64,000 nt of DNA, from positions 1,789,727-1,853,726 of the forward strand of contig KZ627161.1 in NCBI GenBank assembly GCA_002917775.1. Direction: 5' to 3'. The notes below the pieces were generated by a model that was not told where the DNA came from, searched no databases, and saw nothing but the letters and a program-made list of their open reading frames with translations. The stretch is from Glaciozyma antarctica PI12. Its lineage: Eukaryota > Basidiomycota > Microbotryomycetes > Kriegeriales > Camptobasidiaceae. The translations under genes were made by a program, and so were the position numbers. The stretch's first letter is position 1. Every line of letters starts with the position of its first letter. Positions 11,167 through 21,846 of this stretch are shown here, one piece after another.

Positions 11167-14134
11167 ATGGCGTCTCCTTCAGAAAAAACGACCGCACCGC
11201 CTCCACAGGCCACACCCGCCAGCGTTACCCTCCCCTCCACCTTCCAGAACAGCGTTGCGTCCCCGCTCCTCCGGCCCCAGCTCGCACCGACCTGACGTCG
11301 TCGCTCTCTACAGTTCTGGACCCAGGACTACCGCTCTGGCTTCACCACTCTCTATGCGAAACTAGAAGCAGGACTTGTCGAGTCGGAGGAGCTCATAGGC
11401 AACGTCCGCAGGAGGGCAGCTGCGGAGCGCGCCCTTGGACAAGCTCTCCAGCCTCCCGCACTGAGGCACGATGGGTTCGGACTAGGTGCGTTATGCGGGC
11501 GGAATGGTGGGACATGTGAGCTGATAGGCTGTGGCTATGCAGACGAAGGCGCCTCGCTCAAGATGGGACTCGAAGCGCTGCTCTCGTCGGCGGTGCAAGA
11601 GAGCCGCGCACGACAACAGCTGGCGGACGAGCTTCAACGCTCGATTGCTATTCCGTTCGAGGAGTGGTCCGAGGCGCACAAGGGCAGGATCCGTAGCTCC
11701 AAGGCGCTCATCGAGTCTCACCTGCTGTGAGTTCGGTGTTCCAGGGGCTACCTTGGATGGGAGCTGACGAGACGTCTGCAGCGCGTACGAGAAGAAGCTC
11801 GGCGAGGTCTCGAAGCTCAAGGCACTCTACGACGATGCCTGCCGCGTCGCGGACTCGGCAGAGGACGAGCTGTCCTTCCTCAAGGGCAGTCCGGAGGAGG
11901 CCAAGCCGGTGCAAGCCAAGGACAAGGCGAAGGCGAGGCAAGAAGGATCGGACGACGGGATTGACGATATTGAAGACGACGATACGCTCATTGGTCGGTC
12001 GGGCGCGACGGGAGGGAGCATCATTGCGGCGCTGGGTCGAGCGGTCAGCGTTCGCAGGAAGCACGCGCCGTCGGATGCGGGCTCGCCTACGAAGGAGCTT
12101 CCCAGTACACCGCTCTCTGCCGAACCGAACGTTGGCGCCGCCTTGGATTGGAGCAAGACTACGTGCGTTCGAGGACTTGACCCTTCTCAGCGGGAGCTGA
12201 CTTGACTTTCGCAGGTTCACGTCGCTTCTGGAGAAGGTCGCGGGGCCGCAGACTGGAGAAGGAAAGAATGAGAAGGCTCACAAGGACGCTGAAACTGCGG
12301 AGGAGAGGTGCGTCTGCGGCCGGCGCTGACAGTCGAAGCGGCGATTTGACGCCCTCGGTGCAGGTACAAGACTGGAGTCGAGGCGCTCGACAGCCTCAGG
12401 TGCGCGATTGGCTCTCCTCCCTTGCGGAATCACAATACTGATCTTCTTCTCGCAGGCTCATCCTCGAGGAGACGCTGCACGAGCATCTTACCTACGTAAA
12501 CCGCTGCGAGCACGATCGCATCAAGGCGGCGGCGTCGGTACTTCGAGGATTCCATGCGAGCGTCATCGCCCTTCCCAAACTTCTGGCACCCTCGGGCGAG
12601 AAGGTATCCACTGCTCTTGAGCTCATTCGCCCTGAGCGAGATGCTGTCGCCATCATCGAGCGCCTCAGGTCGGTTCCTTTCGTCACAGGTCTTCGCGTCT
12701 CTTACTCTTATTCCACGCAGAACTGGGCCTTTTCATCCTCGTCCCACGGTCTACCACTCGCACTACTCGGAACCCGCCATTCACTCGTTCGGAATCGACC
12801 TTCGCAAGTTCGACGAGACCAACACTTCCCCCAACAAGGTTCCTCCCGTCCTCAGTTTCTTGCTCGATTACATCACGGAGGGCTACAAGCTCAAGAATAT
12901 CAGCGACGCCGGTTCGTCTTGCCTTCGCCGCTTTTGCGACTGTCTAACTGATTCGCTCCCCGCTGCAGAACAACGCAAAGCTTGGCTGTACGAAACTCCC
13001 CTCGCCGCTCAACACCACCTCCGCTCGGCTCTCAACAACCCCAGCCAGCTCAACCGCGCCGTTCTCGAAAAGTACGACCTCCCCGTCGTCGCGGCGACGG
13101 TCAAGCTCTGGCTTCTCGAGCTCGAGGTTCCCGTCATCATCTTCTCACACTACGATGAATATCGGCATTTGTATCCGAAGCGAGTAGGCGCGGAGATCAT
13201 CGAGGTACCGGCCAAGGCGATTGCGGCGCACGTCGCGCGCCTCCCTCCCGTCCATCTCGAGGTGCGTCCGTTCCTCCTGTTCTCCGTCCATGAGCTTACC
13301 AAGTTCACAGGTCCTTCGTGTCGTCATCTCCCACTTTGTTCAGCTTCTCGCCTCGACCCAGACGGAGGAGAGCGACGAGGTGTTCCTCCAGAAGCTTTCG
13401 CTGAGCGTCGCGAGGTGCCTTCTCCGCCCCAAGCAGGAAACGCCTTTGACACTCGATGACCGCTTCCCGACTCTCCTCTTCATCGACCTCATCAAGTCGT
13501 ACGACGAGATTTTCAAGAGCGCGGACGAGCTCAAGACGAAGCAGCGCGAAGATCGGTACGTCTCTTCTCTCCTTCGTCTCGCTCGTTAGCTGACATTCCG
13601 CGCAGCTACAAGCCTCGACGCCAGCGTACCAAGCCCATCGACCTCCGCCTCTCCCGCAGCAGCATGGGCTCCTCGGGCGCCATCGACCCCAGCACCGCGG
13701 GCGAGCTCCTCAAATCGCACCAACTCGCCACTACCAGCCCTCCTCCCGTTCCCACCGTCCCCTTTATCCACGCCGGCATGCCCACTTTCAACGAACCCCT
13801 CCCCTCCCCGCCTCTCCCTACTGTCCCCCTCCCTCGCTCTCCCTCTCCTTCCGCCATCAACACCCCAACCATCGCGCAGCCTGGGTCTCCTCCCGCCGTC
13901 CCCGATGCGCAACTCGGATCCCCCACATCGACATCAAGCCCGGGTTCTGGATCTCTTTCGCGCAGAGACGGTCGGCGCGGAGCGAGGGGTCCTCGACCGC
14001 TTCCTTCTTCGGTCGAGGGATCCGCGTCGCCGGTTTTGGCGGGCGTGGTGATGCCAGAGGGTGGGAGGAAGAGGTCCGAGTCGTTTGAGAAGAGGAGGGC
14101 GGCGTTTGAGGAGGCAGGGAAGGCGCCGAAGTAG
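11167..14134 (+). CDS. F-BAR domain RhoGAP-like protein
   Basis: After a short leader, intron 1 (11254-11313) joins to FWTQDYRSGFTTLYAKLEAG, the start of an FCH/F-BAR membrane-curving domain, which continues with SIAIPFEEWSEAHKGRI and LLAYEKKLGEVSKLKALYDD. An acidic insert (DDIEDDDTLIG) separates it from the second F-BAR half (LRLILEETLHEHLTYVNRCE). From about 12780 a RhoGAP fold follows: SFGIDLRKFDETN, VPPVLSFLLDYI, LYETPLAAQHHLRSALNN, LLELEVPVI, LRVVISHFVQLL. The tail is Pro/Ser-rich. The layout resembles yeast Rgd2, which acts on Cdc42/Rho5, but I see no DEP domain. The usual GIFR arginine-finger motif is not evident; the matching stretch reads SDAEQRKAWL. Expected site of action is the cell cortex. 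Confidence 0.8.
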
Positions 14135-14250
14135 GGTGGGATGGCGGGGTTTAGTTTTTGGCAGTACATAGCTTGTTTTTCGCAACGTCGGTGATTGGTA
14201 TGCAGGGTTGTTCTGAGAGACGTGCGAGAGGAGCGAAGAGCGAAGCTTGT

Positions 14251-14347
14251 CGAGAGCAGTGAGCGAAGGGGGCGCTGCGAATGCGGTGCGAACGCGAGAG
14301 CAGTGAGCGAAGGGGGCGCTGCGAATGCGGTGCGAACGCGAGAGCAG
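14251..14347. repeat. 44-bp tandem repeat, two copies plus a partial third
   Basis: Two perfect 44-base units (14251-14294 and 14295-14338), each starting CGAGAGCAGTGAGCGAAGGG, are followed by a 9-base start of a third. They lie in the 352-base gap (14135-14486) between the stop codons of the RhoGAP and MYND genes. The rest of that gap holds nothing else I can identify. Confidence 0.85.
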
Positions 14348-14486
14348 GAGTGGAGGAAGGGATTGACGACCTGCTTGACTGCTCTGCTTTATTGTACCGT
14401 CTTTCCCCCTTCCTGAGGTCTCAAGAAAGGTCCTCGCAGAGTCTCCTTCCCATTTCCATCCAACTCGATTCCCATCTGCGCACCAT

Positions 14487-15460
14487 CTACGTCGTATCGA
14501 GTCCCAGCAATCCCAGCACAAGTCTCCTCGTTCCCTCCTCTGGGTTGACGTCCCCAACCCACCCAAACCAGCCCTCTCCCACTCGACCCATCGCAATCGG
14601 CGTTTCCTCCTTCTCGACCGGCGCACTCGGAAACACCATGCTCTGCGTCCTAGACTCCTCGCTCGGCCTGTAGAGCGCAGCGTCGTCGGAGACGTCCTTG
14701 AGGAAGACGGATTTCATCGAGTAGGATGGGAGGAGGGGAGGGGAGAAGGAGGGGATGAGGGGGTGCGTCGCCTGGAGGTAGTGTGTCGTGCGGTGGTAGC
14801 CGGATACCTTCCATGGCAGCCCAAAGGCTTCGAAGATGGACTCCATCTCGGGGAAAGTACAGTGCGACTGGAGGCTTCCTCCGAGGATTACGCGGCCTCC
14901 TGCTTACGCGTACTTGACGAGAGCGGCGACGACGTCCGCGAGTCCGGGCTTGCAGATGACTTCGTTGGTCACAAAGACGGCGAAAGGGGGAGTAGTGGCG
15001 AGGTAGGAGAGGGTGGCGGAGGAGGTGGTGGTGCGGGTGAAGGAGGAGCGTTGGCGGATCGCATTGCGGAGAGGAAAGTTGTAGTCCTCGAGCGTGGCGC
15101 CAAGGTCGAGGTGGAGGATGGATCGGCGCGGGAGAGCGTCAGGAGCTCGGCAGTCGGTCTTGTGCGTCTGCCAGTGTTCCTGCGGAGGAAGAGTCAGCTC
15201 CGCCACGTGTTGGGGGAGGAGAGCTTCTACTTTCTGATGCTCAGTCGAGCAGTACCTGCGAGGTCGTGTAAGCTTTCCGTCTAACCGCATGGGGAGAGAG
15301 TACATACGCGACGGTCTTGCGGCGCGAGCACCTCTTCAGATCACCCTGTCCGCCGCAGACAGCGCAAATCGGGGAAGGGTCGGCGGCTACGCTCACCGGA
15401 AAGCAGAGAGTCAACGGCAACTTGCCGACTGGAGGAGAGCTGCTCACTAGGTTCCGACAT
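14487..15460 (-). CDS. MYND zinc-finger protein with in-frame stop
   Basis: The short first exon from 15460 (MSEPT-) splices to ADPSPICAVCGGQGDLKRCS. Two more introns join VAYCSTEHQK to EHWQTHKTDC, completing the C/H pattern of a MYND finger, a protein-protein interaction module. A longer domain follows: LDLGATLEDYNFPLRNAIR, FAVFVTNEVICKPGLADVVA, then RVILGGSLQSHC and FGLPWKVSGYHRTTHYLQA. The frame carries TAA at 14906-14904 between VKYA and AGGRVILGG, yet the sequence beyond remains protein-like and in the same frame for about 140 codons. A sequence error, a nonsense allele or readthrough could explain it. The C-terminal domain is common in fungal MYND proteins, with no function I can name. 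Confidence 0.75.
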
Positions 15461-16646
15461 TGCGGCAGAGCCAGAGCAGAGGTGTGGAGGAGGGAGAGAG
15501 CCGCCAGGGGCCCGGGCGGGGAAGGCGACGAAACAGGCGGTGAGATTGCGGACTGGGCTTGTGGGCTGTTGCTCACTAGTTTGGAATCCACTGCCTCTCG
15601 GGGGCGACACAACCTGCATTGCTTTTGTATTATCAAGCTTCAGACAGCGAAAAGACCAACAAACGCGAACGGTGGCGAGTCAACATCTGGCGGGTCGTCT
15701 TTCATTGGTACACTTCCCCTGGACTCCGTACTCGTGCATTGTAAATATTTGACGCACAAGGATCGGGTTTCCCAGCAAAGTCCAGCTATTCTAACGCCTC
15801 TTCCGCCGTTCAAAGGGGAGACGAGCGGCGTCGCAGTGATTTTGTCAATTTGCTGTTGTCTTCACTTCTCGCCTTCGCGCCGAACCGGCACAGATTGTGT
15901 GTGCTCACCCTATTTGAACTATTCTGCGTCCCGCACCTGCAGAGTACTTGCAGGGGGGAGGAGAGCCGAAGGAGGAAATGAGCGAAGCGAGCTCCCACCT
16001 GAGACGGTTCCTGCTGTCAAATCTCAGTCTCCCCTGGCTGCTTCCCGGTATCGCACAAAACAGATGCTTTTAGATCTCTGAACACGACAGATAGTGACAA
16101 GTTAGCCAAAATAATGGGAGGAGGGGGCTGAATGGGAGCTTCGCAAGCTGGTTTCACCGGGACGGTGGCGGAGGAGCTCTGCCTGCCTGGGAGCTACGCC
16201 ACCTGTAAATGATTGCGCGCACTAAGAGCAGAACTGTGGAGAGCTACAGCAAGGAGGAAGGAATAGATCTGGAGTGAAAGAAGGACAAAGGTCCTCTGCG
16301 CCTGGTCTCGTGAAAGCGTGCCCTCTTCCAACCGTGTTGCATTGCGTTTGACTGACTAGTGGCAGCACAGGGAGGAGGAATGATAGACGGCAACTGCAAC
16401 GAGGTGTGGTGAGGCGGCGACTGGTGGGGGATTTGGGAGGAATGTGGTGAGAATGGAAGGGGCAGAACACGGTGGCTTTGAAGCTGACTGAAGCCAGGAA
16501 TCAGTCTTCTGTGCTAGGAACACGGACAGCCAAGAAGGACGGGGAGTGAGCCAGGAAGCAAACGAGTGGACTCCTTGGGACGCTTCCGAGGGGTATGTGC
16601 ACACCGCGATTTCTGGGACGGCTTTTTTTGCATCCTCCCTCAATAA
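15461..16646. other. Gene-poor gap upstream of tRNA-Gly
   Basis: Nearly 1.2 kb with lower GC than its flanks and no frame showing codon bias or a recognisable domain. It probably contains the MYND gene promoter and little else. I find no tRNA, 5S rRNA or repeat here. Confidence 0.45.
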
Positions 16647-16718
16647 GGGTTCTTAGTGTAGCGGTTATCATCCAAGCTTTCCATGCTTGGGACAGGGGTT
16701 CGACTCTCCTAGGACTCA
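16647..16718 (+). tRNA. tRNA-Gly (anticodon UCC)
   Basis: A 72-nt cloverleaf can be folded. The acceptor stem pairs GGGTTCT (16647-16653) with AGGACTC (16711-16717), with two G-U pairs, and A16718 is the discriminator base. The D arm region is GTGTAGCGGTTATCAT. The anticodon stem CAAGC/GCTTG encloses loop TTTCCAT, so the anticodon is TCC at 16680-16682, reading glycine GGA codons. The T arm is AGGGG-TTCGACT-CTCCT. Internal polymerase III boxes are visible (A box TAGTGTAGCGG, B box GGTTCGACTCT). There is no intron. A short T run occurs only about 35 bases downstream. Confidence 0.85.
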
Positions 16719-17495
16719 CAGAACATGCGAGGTTGCTTCGGCAGCTTCGCATTCCCTTTTGATCACGTTCACTCTGATTTTTGGCGTCCCCGAACTTGAG
16801 TTCAGCTCGTCCTCGACTGGCAATCCTGAGGAAGGGAATAACAGTTTGCTACGCCCGAGCGTGACAAGCTCGTTCGCCGGCGCCAGGATCTCAGGACCAG
16901 GTGAGGCCGCTGCCGCTTCGCGAAGTCGGACACCTTCATCAAGAGATTTCTCAGATCAGCAAATTCTTACTTCCCAGGTGTGGGCCTTCCCTTGACCCGT
17001 TGCGCGACGAGTAGCTGACCTGCCGTCCAGGTGGAGGGGTCGTTTGGCGCTATCGTCGCGCGAATGAAGTTTGAGATGGGAAGGAGTTGCAGTAGCCTAG
17101 CAAGCGATCAAATTATCTCCAGTGCTTTGGTCGAGTCCGTCGTCGTCGTCTGAGAAGTTCAGCTGAGAAAGTCCTCCGAGCGTAGATCGACAAGTCCGCG
17201 GAGAAAAAAAAGCTTTGACAAAAAAGAAGCAACTTCTCCATCTCGGCCCATCTCGGTGCTCCCTCCTCCTCCTCGGACCTTGGCATGCTCGCTGTTCACC
17301 GACGTTCCTCCTCAGCAACATTTCTCTAGAACCGCTCTTCAAGGCCGCGGGGAGGAGACTCGACCGATCAAACCTCTGCTCAGCTTTCCGGGTTTAGAGA
17401 AGGACGAAGCTCGTTTGGGGGTCGGGAGGAGCGAACCTTGCTGTCGTTTGACCGGTCGCCTCTCTTCCTTCTACCAAACACTCGATACAACGAAC
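16719..17495. other. Gap between tRNA and ABCG gene
   Basis: These 777 bases form the upstream region of the ABCG transporter. A-rich runs occur at about 17200-17230. No coding frame or further RNA gene is supported. Confidence 0.45.
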
Positions 17496-20008
17496 ATGTC
17501 CGACACCAGCTCCCACCCAACAAACGGAGACCCTGAGAAGGGAGACGATTCGCGCCGACCCATCTCCCTCAGCTGGTCAGGCCTCTCCTTCGCCGTCAAA
17601 GGCCGCACCAACCCTATCCTCTCCGACGTCGACGGCCGCATCTCTTCTGGCGAGCTTATGGCAGGTACGCATCATTTCTCACTTGACGTCTCAGGGAGCT
17701 CCCAGCTGACTTTCGACTTGGAACTTGCAGTCATGGGTCCTTCAGGTTTGTGTTCGAGCTCGACCTGCGCCGACCCAGACTGACACCGTTCCTCTCTTCG
17801 CAGGTGCTGGTAAATCTACCTTTCTCGACGTCCTCTGCAAACGCCAGCCTGCTCTCACTGGCACCGTGCGTGACCTGGCGCGCAGACGGGGACGCAGCTA
17901 ATGCCGCTCTCCACAGATCCTCCTCGACGGCTCTCCCAACTTCAAGACGAACGAGGTCTTTTCTTTTGTCGAGCAGGATGATGCCTTGTACGGCGTTCTG
18001 ACTGTGCGCGAGACGGTCGCATATGCTGCGAAGCTCTCGTGAGTCGGTCGACGACGAAGATAGGACAAGAAAGCTAACGCGGCTTGCAGACTTCCTCGCG
18101 GCACCGTCGGAATCGAGGAACATATCGACGCGACGCTCAAGGCGCTCGGTCTGCAAGATATCGCCAACAACAAGATCGGAACGCCCTTGCAGCGAGGCAT
18201 TTCTGGTGGACAGAAGAGGCGTGTAACGATCGCATGCTCGATGGTGGCACGTCCTCGCGTGTTGGTTTTGGATGAGCCGACGAGTGGACTGGATGCGGCT
18301 TCGGGTCGTGAAGTTATTGCCTCAAGTGCGCTTGTTCCTCCTTCCGAACCTGGACTCCCGCTGACCTCGATCTCGTCGCAGTCAAGCGCCTTGCTGTCGA
18401 GACCAACACGATCTGCATCGCTACCATTCACCAGCCCAACTACGAGACTTTCTCGCTCTTCGACAAGCTCCTTCTCCTCGCTGGCGGTCGTGTCATGTAC
18501 AACGGTCCTTGCAGTGCGTTCTTCTTCCCAAATCTCTCTCAAAAAGCCGTACTGACTCTGCCTCGTAGACGAGCTCGACGGCTACCTCGAAGAACTCTCC
18601 GAGCCCACTCCTCAGCACTCCAACCCCTCCGACCACGCCATTCAAGTTGTCAACACCGAGTTCTACGACACGGCAGGCTCCGAGCTTACCGCCATCGAGC
18701 ACCTCGACCGCCTCGCGAAGGTCTGGCGCGAGCGTTCGGCAGCGACGATCCCGCCGCATGAGCAGATCAGCGAGGATCATTTCCACTCGGGACCCAAGGA
18801 GTCGGCGTTTACAAGCTCGCTTCACAAGACCGGGATCCTCATCGAGCGAAACTTTGTCAACTACATGCGCAACATCCTTGCGTTCGGAATCCGGAGTGCG
18901 TCGTTCCCCGCTTTTCATCCCGGGACCGAGACTGACGAGCTATTCGTCTTCGCAGTGGGAATGTACCTCGGAATGGCTTTGCTTCTAGCTACCGTGTGGG
19001 TAAACCTCGGTACCGACAGTGTCAAAATCAACGATCGACTCAGTGTCTAGTGAGCTCCTTCGCAAGCTCCACTATATCGACAAGCTCTGACTTCCTCACT
19101 CCACAGCTTCTTCTCCGTCGCATTCCTCGGATTCATGAGCGTCTCTGGAATCCCCTCTTTCCTCGAGGAGCGCGCCGTGTTCGTTCGCGAGCGCGCGAAC
19201 GGACTCTACGGACCTGGCGCGTACGTGATCGCGAACACGGTCACCGTCGTCCCATTCCTCTTCCTCTGCACCCTCTTCTACGTTCTCATCATGTGAGTTC
19301 TTCCCCCTCTCTTCCGAGTTGGCGTACTCACTCATTCCGTCGCAGTTACTGGGCCATCGGACTCAACCCCGGCGCCGCCAACTTCTTCAAGTTCCTCATC
19401 TACCTTTTCCTCGGCGTCTTCGCCGCCGAGAGCCAGTCCGTCCTCATTGCCGCCATCATCCCCATCTTTGTCGCTGCCCTCGCCATCGCATCATTCATGA
19501 ATGGGCTCTGGATGGTAAGCTCATCTCGCTAGCGAGGCCTTCGCATGCGACGAGGCTCACTTTCTCTTTCGCAGGTCGTCCAGGGCTACTTTATTCGCGC
19601 GAACTCGCTCCCTCGTTTCTGGTACTACACTGCTCACGTACGTTCTTCCCCCCGCATACCCCGAACCTCGTTAATCTAGCCCCACCGCAGTTCATCGACT
19701 TCCAGACATTCGCTTTCGAGCTCCTCGCTCGCTCCGACCTCAAAGGCCTTACTTTCCAGGTCCGTTCCTTACTCTCCCACATGTCGCGCTCGCTAACCCC
19801 CTCGCAGTGCCCAATCATCGAAGGAGCCTGCGCCTGCCCGATGGTCAGCACTCTCCCCGTCTCCGAGTGCGCGCTCGCAGGGAACGATATCCTCGTTGAC
19901 CTGGGGTACGCTGGAGTGTCGGATGGACTCTACGTCGGCATCTTGATCATTATCATCGTTGTGTACCGCGTCGCCATGTGGGCCGCGTTGGTCTGGAAGA
20001 AGCGATGA
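17496..20008 (+). CDS. ABCG (White) family half-transporter
   Basis: About 600 residues in the ABCG order: an N-terminal nucleotide-binding domain followed by one membrane domain. Visible motifs are Walker A GPSGAGKST, Q-loop FSFVEQDDAL, signature ISGGQKRRVTIACSM, Walker B VLVLDEPTSGLDAAS and the H-loop region IATIHQPNYETFSLF. Membrane segments include MYLGMALLLATVWVNLG, VIANTVTVVPFLFL, FLIYLFLGVFAAESQ and VGILIIIIVVYRVAMW. More than ten short introns are present; one 15-nt exon (17731-17745) encodes the core of Walker A. Half-transporters dimerise; lipids or sterols are usual ABCG substrates, but this one cannot be inferred. The ATG at 17496 sits in AACATGTC, directly before the first domain. 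Confidence 0.92.
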
Positions 20009-20191
20009 GGAGGCAGTTGGAGCGTAGTCACAGCGTGAATTTAATAGACATTTCTTTGTGTTCTCAAGCTCATTCTGGCGAGCAAACGAAGAGTGAAACA
20101 GGAGCCGAACGTAGTCGGCCTGCTCGAGCCATCCATCTTTACGGAGCAGAAAGACGGGCACGTTACGGAAGCACACCCATTCGCAAGCTCC

Positions 20192-21242
20192 CTACCCGAC
20201 GACAGGACACTCCCCAATCCACTTGCTCTCCCTCCCAACACCTCTCCCAACAATGAACCTCGTCACTTCCTCCCTCGAAACCGTCCACGGCCGCCTCTCA
20301 AACCCCTCCGATGCCTGCTCGCTACCAGCTCCTCTTCTCACTAGGGCACCAGAAACGCACCCTGTATTCCCGAGCCGAGAAGTCGGTGTCGATGAGCAGG
20401 GCGGGTCGGATGATGATGAGTTCTTTGAGGAAGGCGGGTGGGGAGATGTCGGAGGACCAGTTGGCGGGGAGGGCGGCGGGGACGGGCTCAGTGAAGGCCA
20501 GGGTAGGCCGGCAGAGTAGTGGAGGAGGTATTCGAGGACTGCGATAAGACGGCAAGCTTCTGCGCGAGAAAAGGGCAGAGAGAAAGGAGGAGGTGGAGGG
20601 AGCAAGGAGGGAGCGAGAGGAGGGAGCGAGCTTGTCCTTGTGCGCGAGGTGAAGGAGCCAGCTGTAGAGATGACGGAGGAGGAGAGAAAGCTTGCTGTGC
20701 TCAGCTTTTCCCAGACCGGAGAAGGAGATGGCGATGAGGCGGGGCATGTGCTCGACGGGGAGGGAGCGTAGGTGACGAAGGAGGGGGAGGATTGTCGATG
20801 CGCTGCTCGTTCAAACGTTAGCTCAAAAGCTGCGATAAAAGAGGAGAACGTACCAGACGTACGTAGGCTCAATCTTCAGTCCCTCGGTGAGGCTGAATCC
20901 CTCGATCTTGGTCGCTCCGATGCTGTAGATGACCTGGCCGGGGAGGCCGTTCTTCGCTCCACTCCCCGCTTCAATAAAGGCAGCCCCCACTTCAGACTGG
21001 ATCGCTGCATCCCCTTCGACAATCCTGAGCTGGCCGGAGCGGAGGTGCGGTTCGAGAGCTGGACAGGCGGTGCGAGTCGCGAGAGGGGAACGGAGGAGGA
21101 GGGTGCAGACGTTCGTGGGAGTGCCGAGGAGGAGCAGAGTCGTGCGTAGACCGATATTATACGGGGATGCAGGAGTGAGCAACGAGAAAGAGGAGATAAG
21201 GGAGAGACGTACGCGAGAGGCACCGCGGAGGAGGAAGTGCAT
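20192..21242 (-). CDS. NAD(P)-binding NmrA/atypical-SDR-like protein
   Basis: The start MHFLLRGASR resembles the Rossmann glycine loop of fungal atypical SDRs, followed by NIGLRTT, LLLRSPLATR, LRIVEGDAA, VIYSIGATKIEG, and after a splice VCASTILPLLRHLRSLPVEH and MPRLIAISFSGLGK. The later part has LIIIRPALLID, then ARE-YR|ASEGFERRPWTV and REEVTRFI. Two places are irregular: between GASR and NIG lies a 54-nt in-frame, intron-like segment lacking an AG acceptor, and around 20480-20600 two frames compete (one with CRLIAVLEYLLHYSAGLPWP, the other with LAFTEPVPAALPANWSSDI). The family is fairly sure; the exact product and substrate are not. Confidence 0.68.
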
Positions 21243-21846
21243 TGTCGCCGAGGGGAAGGATCCTGGAAGTTGACGGGAGTGCTGAAGCCGAATTCGTATG
21301 GAGCAGATAAAGGAGCGAGAGCAGAAGCAGCCTGGATCAAGGCTGTGAGTGCACGCCTGTTCGTCGAGCAGCAAGAGTCGTTCGCCGAACAAAAGAGGCT
21401 CCACGTCCGCCTACTCTGGAGACCGCCCACGCGTCGGCCGACCTCCGAGTCAGCGCAGATTGACTTGAAAGAGTGTCGAGGCGCACAAGTGAAGATGGTT
21501 GAGCGGACAATGAGATGAGGAGGTGAACCTCGGACTCGGAGTCCTCCTGCCGGGCTTCGCAGGAGCAGATCCAGCCGATGGGTGACTGAGCTCTTCGAGT
21601 TCGACACGCGTGCAAGCAGAGATAACTCAGGCTGGAACGCGTGCGAACGGGGTTGTGGAGGAGCACAAGGGCCTGAGCTCAGCCCGGCCAAGAGACCTTT
21701 TTCGCTGAGTGCAGCCCTTGCTCCTGCTCTCAAAGGGAACTCGATCCTATTCCCTTCTCCGCCAGCTTCATTCACTTGAACCTCGCCAAAGCCAGCAGCA
21801 CCCAGCCCTTCCCCGTGCCCAACTCGCTCCAGCCGACTTCGTCACC
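21243..21846. other. Intergenic, divergent promoter region
   Basis: These 604 bases lie between the starts of the SDR-like gene and eIF2A, which point apart. Open frames here look like GC shadows, with no domain and no RNA gene. Confidence 0.45.

Noticed and set aside
16687-16995. Small plus-strand open frame starting inside the tRNA
   Set aside because: It overlaps tRNA-Gly and has no homologous features.
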